A stretch of 64,000 nucleotides of DNA from Liminaster sp045576355 (lineage in GTDB: Bacteria; Bacteroidota; Bacteroidia; Bacteroidales; UBA3663). Positions within the stretch are counted from its first letter, which is position 1. Each line of letters starts with the position of its first letter. The notes below the pieces were generated by a model, which saw only the letters and a list, made by a program, of their open reading frames with translations, was not told the DNA's origin and searched no databases. Position numbers and translations under genes: made by a program. Location of the stretch: contig JAZNGG010000024.1 of assembly GCA_045576355.1 (NCBI GenBank), forward strand, positions 45,028 to 109,027, written 5' to 3'. Positions 1-8,340 of this stretch are shown here, piece by piece.

Positions 1-904
1 CACTTCTTCGACCAACAATTTTATAGGGGACTTTAACTCCTGTAGCTTCTTCAAATGTACGAATCAATTCCAATACAGAAACACCTGATCCTGTTCCCAG
101 GTTAAAAATCTCAATCTCTTCTGCAGACGAATCCTGTAACATCCGGTCTAAAGCCTTAACATGAGCCTTGGCCAAATCGATCACGTTGATATAATCTCTA
201 ATGCAAGAGCCATCCGGTGTGTTATAATCATTTCCAAAAACACTCAACTCAGAACGAATACCCATAGCAGCTTGGCAAACGAATGGCAGAAGGTTCTGCG
301 GGACGCCTCGTGGTAGCTCTCCGATTTCTGCACTTGGGTGTGCTCCAACAGGATTAAAATATCTAAGGATTGTACTCTTAAAATGAACACCGGATGTATG
401 ATAATCTCTAATAATCTCCTCTGCTATCTGCTTAGTATTACCATAAGGAGATGTTGCAGGCTTAATCGGAGCACTTTCGTCGATTGGGTTGCGGCCGGGA
501 TCTGGCTCTCCATATACCGTACATGAGGAAGAAAAAACAAAACCTTTAAGACCAAACTCCTCTGCAGCCTCCAGCATATTCAACAAAGAAGTTATGTTAT
601 TACGATAATAAAGCAATGGTTTCTGGACTGATTCTCCAACGGCCTTACTTGCTGCAAAATGAATAATGCCACTAACAGTACCTTCTTTTTCAAACACCTC
701 TGTTACCGCCGCCTTATCAGCACAGTCAATGCAATAAAATGTAGGACGCACGCCGGTAATCCTGGCAATTCCGTCTATCACACTTTCTTCGCTATTACTC
801 AAGTTATCAAGTATTACCACCTCATAACCGGCTTCCAAAAGTTCGACACAAGTATGACTTCCGATAAAGCCACATCCTCCTGTCAAAATAATTTTGTTTT
901 TCAT
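1..904 (-). CDS. galE: UDP-glucose 4-epimerase GalE (3' end cut by window edge)
   Basis: Interconverts UDP-glucose and UDP-galactose in the Leloir pathway and supplies UDP-galactose for surface glycans; a cytosolic NAD-dependent extended SDR. The start codon is the ATG complementary to 902-904. The N-terminus has the Rossmann motif TGGCGFIGSH (residues 8-17), then SSSCTVYG (about 125-132) with the catalytic Ser/Thr region, and YGNTK with Tyr154 and Lys158 (YxxxK). About 301 residues are visible of a usual ~340, so only the C-terminal end is missing. The family is certain; specificity for UDP-GlcNAc cannot be excluded. A TATCTTTG box lies upstream on the minus strand. Confidence 0.95.
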   Translation of the reverse strand, partial: MKNKIILTGGCGFIGSHTCVELLEAGYEVVILDNLSNSEESVIDGIARITGVRPTFYCIDCADKAAVTEVFEKEGTVSGIIHFAASKAVGESVQKPLLYYRNNITSLLNMLEAAEEFGLKGFVFSSSCTVYGEPDPGRNPIDESAPIKPATSPYGNTKQIAEEIIRDYHTSGVHFKSTILRYFNPVGAHPSAEIGELPRGVPQNLLPFVCQAAMGIRSELSVFGNDYNTPDGSCIRDYINVIDLAKAHVKALDRMLQDSSAEEIEIFNLGTGSGVSVLELIRTFEEATGVKVPYKIVGRRS

Positions 905-986
905 TTTCTTTTCAAATATATAGTTTCCCCTTAAATTTCAGACTCGCATCAGATGTTTTTCATGCATCCTGAATCTATCTTGACGA

Positions 987-994
987 CAAAGATA
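987..994 (-). promoter_or_regulatory. Promoter -7 box for galE
   Basis: The minus strand reads TATCTTTG here, matching the Bacteroidota -7 consensus TAnnTTTG, about 80 bases before the galE start codon. The -33 element is weak. This is the only promoter-like signal I see in the 905-1198 gap facing galE. Confidence 0.55.
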
Positions 995-1165
995 ACAATG
1001 ATAATTGAATTAAGCTATCTGATGACCCCAAAAAATACTCTTTTATCTCTAAATAAGTCTATTTTATAGGTTAAGACTTTACAACTGATAATAAAAAAAA
1101 CAAGATCTCCCGAACATTCATAGCAAAATATCTGAGAGATATGATTGAGAAGAACAAAAAACAAC

Positions 1166-1173
1166 TAAATTTG
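1166..1173 (+). promoter_or_regulatory. Promoter -7 box for the EamA gene
   Basis: TAAATTTG followed by CAGG fits the Bacteroidota -7 box; a TTG about 18 bases upstream could be the -33 element. It gives a leader of only about 20 nt before the ATG at 1199. Confidence 0.5.
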
Positions 1174-1198
1174 CAGGTCAAAAAATCAGAAACAAATT

Positions 1199-2092
1199 AT
1201 GAAACATTGTCCGCATGGTTACCATCTCCTCGCCCTTATCACGATATGCGTGTGGGGAACAACTTTTGCATCGACAAAAATCCTTTTAACCCATGGACTG
1301 ATGCCATCAGAAATTATGTTCTACCGTTTTCTGATTGCCTATCTTCTTTCCTGGCTGTTTTCACGAAAGGTAAAATCAGACAACTATAAAGACGAATGGC
1401 TACTCGCAGCGGCAGGTTTTATGGGTGGAACCCTCTACTTTTGGGCGGAAAATACTGCTATTTCTCTCTCCATCACTTCCAATGTTGCACTCATCGTTTG
1501 TACGACACCCATACTCACGGCCCTTCTCTCCATCCTCTGCATTAAAGAGGAGCGGATGACATCCAAATTAGTGATCGGATCACTCATCGCATTAGGGGGA
1601 GTCTGCCTCGTTGTTCTCAATGGAACAATTTTGAAATTCAATCCCTTGGGAGATACATTAGCATTCATCGCGGCACTCTCTTGGGCCGTCTATAGTGTCC
1701 TGCTCCGTAGATTTGATAGACGATACCCGACATGGTTCATCACCCGCAAGATTTTCTTTTATGGACTTATTACCATGCTCCCCATTGTCCTCGCTAAGAC
1801 CGGAGGAGACTTTCGTTTATATCGCTTTTACGACATCACCGTAGCAGGCAATCTCATTTTTCTTGCAGTCGTTGCATCCCTATTGTGTTTCTACTCCTGG
1901 AATGTTGTTTTAGAAAAATTGGGTACCATCCGTGCCTCTAACTATTTATATACACAGCCAATCGTCTCTCTCGCTTGTTCTGTTATGATTCTGAAAGAGC
2001 CTCTTACCCCTATTGCCGGAATCGGGACATTGTTCATCCTTATCGGCATATATATAGCAGAACGAAAATTCTCAGCGAAGAAGAGAATGTAA
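1199..2092 (+). CDS. EamA/DMT-superfamily transporter
   Basis: Probable inner-membrane metabolite exporter of the drug/metabolite transporter superfamily; the substrate cannot be told from sequence. The 297-residue length and about ten hydrophobic segments in two repeated halves fit two EamA domains. The N-terminal segment contains CVWGTTFASTK, and the C-terminal half has YLYTQPIVSL, typical of the second EamA repeat. The start at 1199 sits just after a TAAATTTG box. A longer overlapping frame starting at 1141 is out of phase and does not resemble a protein. No obvious operon partner: galE is divergent and the next gene has its own promoter. Confidence 0.88.
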   Translation: MKHCPHGYHLLALITICVWGTTFASTKILLTHGLMPSEIMFYRFLIAYLLSWLFSRKVKSDNYKDEWLLAAAGFMGGTLYFWAENTAISLSITSNVALIVCTTPILTALLSILCIKEERMTSKLVIGSLIALGGVCLVVLNGTILKFNPLGDTLAFIAALSWAVYSVLLRRFDRRYPTWFITRKIFFYGLITMLPIVLAKTGGDFRLYRFYDITVAGNLIFLAVVASLLCFYSWNVVLEKLGTIRASNYLYTQPIVSLACSVMILKEPLTPIAGIGTLFILIGIYIAERKFSAKKRM

Positions 2093-2201
2093 AGCTAACA
2101 TCTTCTACAAATTTCCTCCTTGAAAATAAGATTAAGGATTATTCACTTTGAAAATATACGGCTTTTTCTCTCATTCGAGATAATTATACAAAGATTTTAC
2201 T

Positions 2202-2209
2202 TATATTTG
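2202..2209 (+). promoter_or_regulatory. Promoter -7 box for DUF4837-pdxA-like operon
   Basis: TATATTTG followed by CGGTGG matches the Bacteroidota -7 consensus, about 68 bases before the start at 2277. Confidence 0.6.
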
Positions 2210-2276
2210 CGGTGGGTTTCATTGAAAGCATGAAATCCACCACAAAAAGTATGTATATCATAATAATTCTATCCCA

Positions 2277-3320
2277 ATGAAAAAACTCTTATTTCTATTG
2301 TTAGGAATGACTCTTTTACTCCAAAGTTGTCAGAAAAGTGTAAAAGAGATGGTGATGCCCCAAGCCTCAGGCACACCTTACGATCTTTATATTGTAGCAG
2401 CACCCAACCTCGAGTTTGGAACCCTTAAAGACACACTCACATCCATTTTTGCTGCCCCGATGGAGTGGACTCCTAATGGAGACCCACATTTCAGATTGCG
2501 CTATTTGACGACCGACAACTTCAAATCATCCATAATCCGTATAGTTGGCAATGTTATCTATCTTAATTTCGATGCAGACAATGCTCAAACCCCTACGATC
2601 AAAATCGAAAGAGACACTTATGCCACGAGCCAAATCATCATAAAAATGTATGCTCAAAGTCCGGATGCATTAGCTTCATACATTCCACAATTTGCAGACC
2701 AATTACGCGACCTATTAGTCAAGACAGAACACAACCGAGCCATCCAAATATTGGACAAGGAGTTTTGTCGGGCACAAGTTGATCGCCTTATAGAGATGCA
2801 AGAAGTTAGCATGAAGATCCCTCAGGAACTAAACACCCCCGGAATAGGGAAAGATTCGACATTCTTCTGGTGCACAAACAATGCATTCAAGAAGCGATGT
2901 GACATTGTCGTATATTCCATACCATACACTGATGCCAATGTTTTCACCCTTGAGGGAGCAGTTGCGGTAAGAGATTCGGTAATGAAAGCCAACATCGAAA
3001 GCGATGGTGTCAATAGCTACATGACCACCAATCGCAAATATGTTCTTCCCGAATATCAGGCGCTCAACGTTGGCGGCAAATATATCGGAGAACTTAAAGG
3101 TATGTGGCGTATAGAAAATGGTTTGATGGCAGGTCCGTTTATCTGCCATATCAGACTTGACGCGTTGAACCGAAGAGTCGTATTTGCCGAAGGATTCGTC
3201 TATGCCCCGGATGATGAAAAACGTAATTCTATCCGCAGACTTGAAGCTGCCCTTTATACTCTACGGCTTCCGTCAGACAATATAATTCCGGAAATAGAAT
3301 TCTTTGAGGAGCCACTATAA
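2277..3320 (+). CDS. DUF4837 family lipoprotein
   Basis: Exported lipoprotein of unknown function, recognised as the Bacteroidota family DUF4837. The N-terminus is a lipoprotein signal peptide ending in the lipobox LLQSC (Cys18). The rest, about 330 residues, is a soluble domain without membrane segments; it opens with the YDLYIVAAPN segment typical of the family. It is followed after 53 bases by the PdxA-like gene on the same strand and the two are probably co-transcribed from the 2202 promoter. No catalytic motif is visible and I assign no activity. Confidence 0.82.
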   Translation: MKKLLFLLLGMTLLLQSCQKSVKEMVMPQASGTPYDLYIVAAPNLEFGTLKDTLTSIFAAPMEWTPNGDPHFRLRYLTTDNFKSSIIRIVGNVIYLNFDADNAQTPTIKIERDTYATSQIIIKMYAQSPDALASYIPQFADQLRDLLVKTEHNRAIQILDKEFCRAQVDRLIEMQEVSMKIPQELNTPGIGKDSTFFWCTNNAFKKRCDIVVYSIPYTDANVFTLEGAVAVRDSVMKANIESDGVNSYMTTNRKYVLPEYQALNVGGKYIGELKGMWRIENGLMAGPFICHIRLDALNRRVVFAEGFVYAPDDEKRNSIRRLEAALYTLRLPSDNIIPEIEFFEEPL

Positions 3321-3373
3321 TTAATAATTCTCCTTCATACACTTTATTTATTATAACACTACAAAATTCATAC

Positions 3374-4468
3374 ATGAGAAAACTTCTAAGAGTGGGCATC
3401 ACGCCCGGGGACATAAATGGTATCAGTTACGAATTGATATTAAAACTCCTCTCCTCTCCCGAGTTTCAAGAAATATGCACACCATGCATCTTTGGTTCCT
3501 CAGCCGATAGTCACCGTTGGTCTCAAGCTTTAGGACTTGAAGCCATCAATGGGACACAAGTAAAATTGTCCAAAGATATAATTGACGGCAGAATCAACTG
3601 GATCAACCTTTCAGACACTGTTCAGGAGATCTCCATCGGGCAAAAGACCGAGGAGGCTCTCAAAACTGAAAAAGCCGCTATGACAGCAGCCCTTGAGGCA
3701 TGGAAAAACAACGACATTGACTTGATCGTAACCACACCGGGACAGATCAATCAAGACAACGATGGCAAAAACTATAGAGACCTCCTGAGCCAAGCGACAG
3801 AGACCGAAGAGACTCCATACACTCTTTACGTTGATGGCAGTAGCAGATTTATATTCCTACCTAAAGCAGAAACAGAAGAGAAAGATGCTCTCTCCCTATT
3901 AAACTCATTACAGGCCATCAACGAGATTCTTAAACGAGACTTCCGATTGATCCGTCCGCGCATAGCCGTAGTTACCCCCGAAGCCCCTGCCATCGTAAAC
4001 AAACTGCCTAAAGTCTCATCTGAAGAGGAGGGAGAAACAACATCTCTAACACCTCTGCGTGAAGCCGTATTAGGTCTTCAGAGCGAAGGTTTGACAGTTT
4101 TCGGACCATTTGCCATCGACAATTTCTTCGAGCAGCAACTATTTAATCACTACGATGCCTGTATCATCATTTCCGAACAAGCAGTCTATGAAAAGCACAT
4201 AAGTCAGATCGCTTCCGAATCCGGATATTGTTATACCGCGGGTCTCAATATCCTCCATACGTATCCAGCCTTAGATGCATCCTATCAGTCTGCCGGTAAA
4301 AACCTCTCTTCTCCCGATCCTTTACGCTATGCCATCTATGCCGGCATAGACATCTATCGAGCACGAAAGAGCTATCGGGAATACACTCGTAAACCCCTCG
4401 AAAAGCAATGGGTACCACGAGGTAAAGACGACTACAAGTTAGACTTGACAAAAGAAGATCCCGCATAG
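3374..4468 (+). CDS. Degenerate PdxA-like protein (4-hydroxythreonine-4-phosphate dehydrogenase family)
   Basis: By homology a member of the PdxA family, which oxidises 4-phosphohydroxy-L-threonine in DXP-dependent vitamin B6 synthesis. The N-terminus (RVGITPGDINGISYELIL, residues 6-23), the GPFAIDNFF segment (244-252), YTAGL (287-291) and the C-terminal YAIYAGIDIYRAR segment align with PdxA. The hallmark metal-binding motifs are missing: GHTE, NPHAGE and MYHDQ...DHGT are replaced (around 131-146, 201-210, 266-275 and 296-303), so all three zinc-ligand histidines appear lost. Length (364) is normal and the frame is open, so this is a divergent protein and not a simple pseudogene. It may have a new role or be a pseudoenzyme. 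pdxS and pdxT are present at 59.9-61.4 kb. Confidence 0.75.
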   Translation: MRKLLRVGITPGDINGISYELILKLLSSPEFQEICTPCIFGSSADSHRWSQALGLEAINGTQVKLSKDIIDGRINWINLSDTVQEISIGQKTEEALKTEKAAMTAALEAWKNNDIDLIVTTPGQINQDNDGKNYRDLLSQATETEETPYTLYVDGSSRFIFLPKAETEEKDALSLLNSLQAINEILKRDFRLIRPRIAVVTPEAPAIVNKLPKVSSEEEGETTSLTPLREAVLGLQSEGLTVFGPFAIDNFFEQQLFNHYDACIIISEQAVYEKHISQIASESGYCYTAGLNILHTYPALDASYQSAGKNLSSPDPLRYAIYAGIDIYRARKSYREYTRKPLEKQWVPRGKDDYKLDLTKEDPA

Positions 4469-4499
4469 TTTAAATTGAGGGATTTAGAAGTTGTAATGT

Positions 4500-4770
4500 T
4501 TAATCCCCATCCCCTAACCCCCTTAGACATTTCAACTACTAAGTCCCTCTTTCTTTTGGTCTTTTACCAAATAAAAACTGAAAAGAAAAAAGGTGAAAAG
4601 CCATCAGCCATCGCGGACGAAGTCCTAAAAGCCATCGCCATCAGCCATCGGCAGGGCGCAGCCCATAAACCACTCAACCCATAAACCACTCAACTGAGAT
4701 AACAGAGCAAAGCCATCGCCATCAGCCATCGCAGGGCGCAGCCCTTTAACCCATAAACCCAAAACGAATC
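4500..4770 (+). repeat. Intergenic hexamer/hairpin repeat element upstream of murA
   Basis: The 305-base gap before murA has no gene. From about 4598 it carries runs of GCCATC/GCCATCAG, the hairpins GGACGAAGTCC and GGGCGCAGCCC, and C-rich ACCCATAAACC tails, ending 4 bases before the murA start codon. The same composite recurs many times in the window, mostly in this orientation relative to the downstream gene. A short open frame at 4475-4684 is made of repeat and is not a gene. Confidence 0.85.
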
Positions 4771-4773
4771 TCC

Positions 4774-6087
4774 ATGTCTTCATTTATTATCGAAGGCGGA
4801 CATCGCCTGCATGGCGAAATTCGCCCACAAGGAGCTAAAAACGAAGCCCTTCAAGTCATTTGTGCAACATTACTTTCTCCTCAAAAGATCACCATCAGCA
4901 ATCTTCCGGAGATTCTTGATGTAATGAACCTTATCGAACTACTGAGACAGATGGGAGTCTCTGTCCACCGTGAAGGGGAAGGATCATTTAGTTTTTGCGC
5001 AGAAAGTCTGGACATGAACTATCTGCAAAGTGACGATTTCTTACGTCGCTCAGCCTCACTGCGAGGATCAGTCATGATACTGGGACCCCTGGTGACACGC
5101 TTTGGTCGTGCACTCCTTCCGCAACCAGGAGGAGATAAGATAGGACGCAGACGTTTAGACACCCATTTCATCGGATTGGAAAAATTGGGGGCATCATTCG
5201 ACTACGATGCAGAAAGAAAACTATACACCATCAATGCCCCCGACCAAGGTCTTTGCGGCACTTACATGCTCCTCGATGAGGCCTCCGTCACCGGCACAGC
5301 CAACATCATCATGGCAGCAGTACTTGCTTCGGGCACTACCACGATCTATAATGCAGCATGCGAACCTTATCTGCAGCAACTCTGCAAAATGCTCGTACGC
5401 ATGGGAGCACAAATAGACGGGATCGGATCCAATCTGCTGACCATACGCGGTGTATCCTCTCTCTCCGGGACGACACACGAAGTACTCCCGGACATGATCG
5501 AAGTGGGCAGTTTCATCGGCATGGCAGCAATGACCGGATCAGACCTTATCATAAAAAATGTCAGCATTCCGGATTTGGGCATCATCCCGGATGCCTTCAG
5601 AAGGCTGGGCATTACGATCCATCAACACGGTGACGACCTCCACATCCCCACCCATGAGCATTACACCATCGACTCATTCATCGACGGATCGATCATGAAT
5701 ATCTCTGATGCTCCCTGGCCGGGTTTGACTCCGGACCTTTTGAGCGTCATGCTTGTCACTGCCACACAAGCACGGGGCGCAGTGCTCATACACCAAAAGA
5801 TGTTTGAAAGCAGGCTCTTCTTCGTCGATAAACTCATCGACATGGGTGCACAAATCATCCTTTGTGACCCACACCGAGCCACCGTGATAGGCATTGACAA
5901 TCAGTATAAACTCCGCCATGCGACCATGACCTCCCCCGACATCCGCGCCGGCATCGCCCTCCTCATCGCTGCCATGAGCGCCGAAGGGACAAGCACGATC
6001 CACAACATCGACCAGATAGATCGAGGATATCAGAACATTGACCAACGACTCAATGCTTTAGGAGCAAGGATAACAAGAGCAGAATAA
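4774..6087 (+). CDS. murA: UDP-N-acetylglucosamine 1-carboxyvinyltransferase MurA (Cys-to-Asp active site)
   Basis: Transfers enolpyruvate from PEP to UDP-GlcNAc, the first committed step of peptidoglycan synthesis, in the cytosol. The 437-residue length is standard. Lys22-Asn23 of the PEP site (GAKNEAL) and the C-terminal DIRAGIAL segment with its conserved Arg are present. The active-site loop reads PGGDKIG (Asp121) where E. coli has a Cys in PGGC; this Cys-to-Asp replacement is known to make MurA insensitive to fosfomycin in Mycobacterium and Chlamydia. rimM follows 32 bases downstream, probably in one transcript. Start at 4774 chosen by homology (MSSFIIEGGHRL). Confidence 0.96.
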   Translation: MSSFIIEGGHRLHGEIRPQGAKNEALQVICATLLSPQKITISNLPEILDVMNLIELLRQMGVSVHREGEGSFSFCAESLDMNYLQSDDFLRRSASLRGSVMILGPLVTRFGRALLPQPGGDKIGRRRLDTHFIGLEKLGASFDYDAERKLYTINAPDQGLCGTYMLLDEASVTGTANIIMAAVLASGTTTIYNAACEPYLQQLCKMLVRMGAQIDGIGSNLLTIRGVSSLSGTTHEVLPDMIEVGSFIGMAAMTGSDLIIKNVSIPDLGIIPDAFRRLGITIHQHGDDLHIPTHEHYTIDSFIDGSIMNISDAPWPGLTPDLLSVMLVTATQARGAVLIHQKMFESRLFFVDKLIDMGAQIILCDPHRATVIGIDNQYKLRHATMTSPDIRAGIALLIAAMSAEGTSTIHNIDQIDRGYQNIDQRLNALGARITRAE

Positions 6088-6119
6088 AAATATTATCCAT
6101 AGCACTACAGATAACAACA

Positions 6120-6677
6120 ATGATTGAGAAAAACCAACTCATAGCAATAGGGCGCATAGCCAAACCTCACGGTCTCAAAGGAGAAATGACTGCAGCTGTA
6201 GCCGATGACATTTTTGATCAGGTGGCAGACTGTCCCTACTTTGTCATAGAGATGGAGGGCATTTTTGTCCCCTTCTTCATAGAGAGTTACACCTTCCGCA
6301 GCGACACTACCATCTTATTAAAGTTTGATGAAATCGAGAGTCAGGAGAGTGCCAAAGAGCTGGCAGGCAAAGAGATCTATTTTGATCGTAAATGCTTCTC
6401 TCCCCAAGAGGCAGACGAATATGCTTCGACCGAAAGTGAGACCCCCGATCTGATCGGCTATGAAGTTATCGATCGGCACAGCGGAGACTTGGGCAAAATC
6501 ATCGACATTGATGATCAGACCGAAAACGTACTGTTTATCATAGCACATCACCAAACCGAACTGCTCGTACCGGCAGCTGATGATCTCATCATCGAAATCG
6601 ATGACGAACACCGCACCATCCTCATGGACCTCCCGACAGGCTTGGTAGAAAGTGACTTGGCAGAAGTTGATCAATAA
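6120..6677 (+). CDS. rimM: Ribosome maturation factor RimM
   Basis: Assists assembly of the 30S head and 16S rRNA 3' domain processing by binding ribosomal protein S19. The 185 residues comprise an N-terminal RimM beta-barrel (IAIGRIAKPHGLKGEMT at 9-25) and a C-terminal PRC-barrel, where IGYEVIDRHSGDLGKI (from about residue 117) is typical. It lies 32 bases after murA on the same strand; the usual rimM partners (rpsP, trmD) are absent, as is common in Bacteroidota. Confidence 0.93.
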   Translation: MIEKNQLIAIGRIAKPHGLKGEMTAAVADDIFDQVADCPYFVIEMEGIFVPFFIESYTFRSDTTILLKFDEIESQESAKELAGKEIYFDRKCFSPQEADEYASTESETPDLIGYEVIDRHSGDLGKIIDIDDQTENVLFIIAHHQTELLVPAADDLIIEIDDEHRTILMDLPTGLVESDLAEVDQ

Positions 6678-6718
6678 GATCCGTTAGCCCCTTGTTTGGT
6701 TTAGAAGTTTAAAGGAAA

Positions 6719-6953
6719 GATGAAAGATGAAAGATGAAAACAAAGCCATCGCCATTGCCATAGCGGACGAAGTCCACGAGCCATAGCCCTCGCCATAGCC
6801 ATCAGCCATCGCCATCGCCATAGCGGACGAAGTCCACGAGCCATAGCCATCGCCATAGCAGGGCGCAGCCCCAAAGCCATCGCCATAGCGGGCGAAGTCC
6901 ACGAGCCATAGCCATAGCAGGGCGCAGCCCCTAAACCCCTCAACCCTTCAACC
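6719..6953 (+). repeat. Hexamer/hairpin repeat element upstream of the SDR gene
   Basis: Almost the whole 6678-6955 gap is made of GCCATC/GCCATA runs interrupted by GGACGAAGTCCACGAGCC and GGGCGCAGCCCC hairpins. It ends with ACCCCTCAACCCTTCAACC directly before the ATG at 6956. Open frames across it on the minus strand (6684-7048) encode repetitive Met-Ala or Gly-Tyr peptides and are artefacts. Confidence 0.88.
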
Positions 6954-6955
6954 AC

Positions 6956-7744
6956 ATGAATCATCCAATAAAAAAAGCACTCATCATCGGAGCCACCTCC
7001 GGCATCGGGAGAGAAGTGGCACTTCGACTTGCCGCCGAAGGCTGGCACATCGGAGCAGTCGGGAGAAGAGAGGAGCGTCTCATCACATTACAACAGCAGA
7101 TTCAGACCTCACACTCCGGCCGGGCAGATTACATCACAGCCGATGTGACACAAGAAGACAGCACCATGCGAATCGCCCAACTGGTGGACAAGATGGGAGG
7201 CATCGATCTGTTTTTCCTCTCGTCCGGCATCGGATTTCAGAATGTCCGGCTCGATGTGACGCTTGAGTTACAAACCATAATGACCAATTGTCAAGGCTTC
7301 GCCCGCATGGTGACATGGGCTTTTCACTATTTTCAGTCCCAAGACCCGACATTAAAAGCCTCCGGAAGACGAGGACACATTGCCGTCATCTCCTCCATAG
7401 CCGGAACTAAAGGACTGGGAGCAGCTCCTGCCTACTCCTCATCCAAGAGATTTCAAAACCACTACATGGAGTGCCTGACCCAACTCTCCCACATGAAACA
7501 CCTCTCCATCGACTTTACCGACATCCGTCCGGGATTCGTTGCCACCGACCTACTTTCCGGAGGGCATTATCCACTTCTGATGAAGCCATCTGCCGTTGCC
7601 CACGACATCGTTCGTGCATTAAAAAAGCGACGTCGGACTGTCACGATCGATTGGCGCTACCGGCTACTTGTTTTCTTTTGGAGGCTCATTCCTCGCTTCC
7701 TATGGATTCGGCTCCCCATCAGCACACAAAAGGAGAAAAACTGA
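6956..7744 (+). CDS. SDR family NAD(P)-dependent oxidoreductase
   Basis: Classical short-chain dehydrogenase/reductase of unknown substrate. The cofactor motif GATSGIGRE (residues 13-21) is followed by catalytic Ser in ISSIAGT and by YSSSK (YxxxK) after APA; the 262-residue length fits the classical class. A hydrophobic stretch near the C-terminus (LLVFFWRLIPRFLWI) could anchor it to the membrane. The yraN gene begins 7 bases after its stop, so the two are probably translated from one message. Confidence 0.9.
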   Translation: MNHPIKKALIIGATSGIGREVALRLAAEGWHIGAVGRREERLITLQQQIQTSHSGRADYITADVTQEDSTMRIAQLVDKMGGIDLFFLSSGIGFQNVRLDVTLELQTIMTNCQGFARMVTWAFHYFQSQDPTLKASGRRGHIAVISSIAGTKGLGAAPAYSSSKRFQNHYMECLTQLSHMKHLSIDFTDIRPGFVATDLLSGGHYPLLMKPSAVAHDIVRALKKRRRTVTIDWRYRLLVFFWRLIPRFLWIRLPISTQKEKN

Positions 7745-7751
7745 GCGCATC

Positions 7752-8123
7752 ATGTCACAAAGCTACGACCTGGGAAAACTCGGAGAGGAACTGGCAGTCC
7801 GTCATCTGCAGCAAGAGGGATGCACCATCCTTCAGACCCGATGGCGACATCATCATCTCGAGCTGGACATCATTGCTACCAATGGTGCAGAGATCATCAT
7901 TGCCGAAGTGAAGACTCGGAGCACCAAGGAGTTTGGAGACCCTCTCGACTCCATCGATCACAAAAAAATCCTTCGCATAGTCAGGGCTACAGATGCCTAC
8001 CTCAAGCAAAACTACATCCATCTCCCCTACCGCTTCGACCTCTTCGCCATCCTCATACACCCTGACGGGACTGTTGCCGAATTACGACACCTCGAAGACG
8101 CATTCTATCCTCCACTCGGTTAA
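7752..8123 (+). CDS. YraN family (UPF0102) nuclease-fold protein
   Basis: A 123-residue protein of the YraN/UPF0102 family, which has the fold of Holliday-junction and restriction nucleases; its physiological role is not established. The key segment LELDIIATN...IIAEVKTRS carries the Asp and the ExK of the PD-(D/E)XK arrangement. I chose the ATG at 7752, which follows the SDR stop by 7 bases. An in-frame start at 7668 would add 28 residues encoded inside the SDR gene. MSQSYDLGKLGEELAVRHLQ (residues 1-20) is the typical N-terminus. Confidence 0.9.
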   Translation: MSQSYDLGKLGEELAVRHLQQEGCTILQTRWRHHHLELDIIATNGAEIIIAEVKTRSTKEFGDPLDSIDHKKILRIVRATDAYLKQNYIHLPYRFDLFAILIHPDGTVAELRHLEDAFYPPLG

Positions 8124-8303
8124 GATCGAGAAAAGAGATCATTACAACTCACCCCCGAATTAGAGACATCATTCTTTTTTAAAAAAGGGGGAACAAAGTT
8201 TTACAATAGTAGGATTGTTCTTATGCCAAAGACTCCATATATTTTATACAAATGTATATATCGACCATCAACAATGATAATTTAAGAAAAAGTTGATGGA
8301 TTA

Positions 8304-8335
8304 TTTTGTTGTTTGCACAACATATCGTAAATTTG
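8304..8335 (+). promoter_or_regulatory. Promoter of the structured-leader operon
   Basis: TTTTG at 8304-8308 and TAAATTTG at 8328-8335 are spaced about 19 bases, a good Bacteroidota promoter. The expected start near 8341 lies just before RNA copy 1, so the 8703 message would begin with a leader of about 360 nt. The rest of 8124-8303 shows nothing I can name. Confidence 0.6.
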
Positions 8336-8340
8336 CCCAT

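Noticed and set aside
3374..4468. Frameshifted pdxA pseudogene
   Set aside because: The frame is open over the full usual length and homology continues to the C-terminus; only ligand motifs are replaced.
4475..4684. Small gene before murA
   Set aside because: It is a translation of the hexamer and C-rich repeat.
6684..7048. Minus-strand genes in the SDR leader
   Set aside because: Met-Ala and Gly-Tyr runs come from the GCCATC/GCCATA hexamers.
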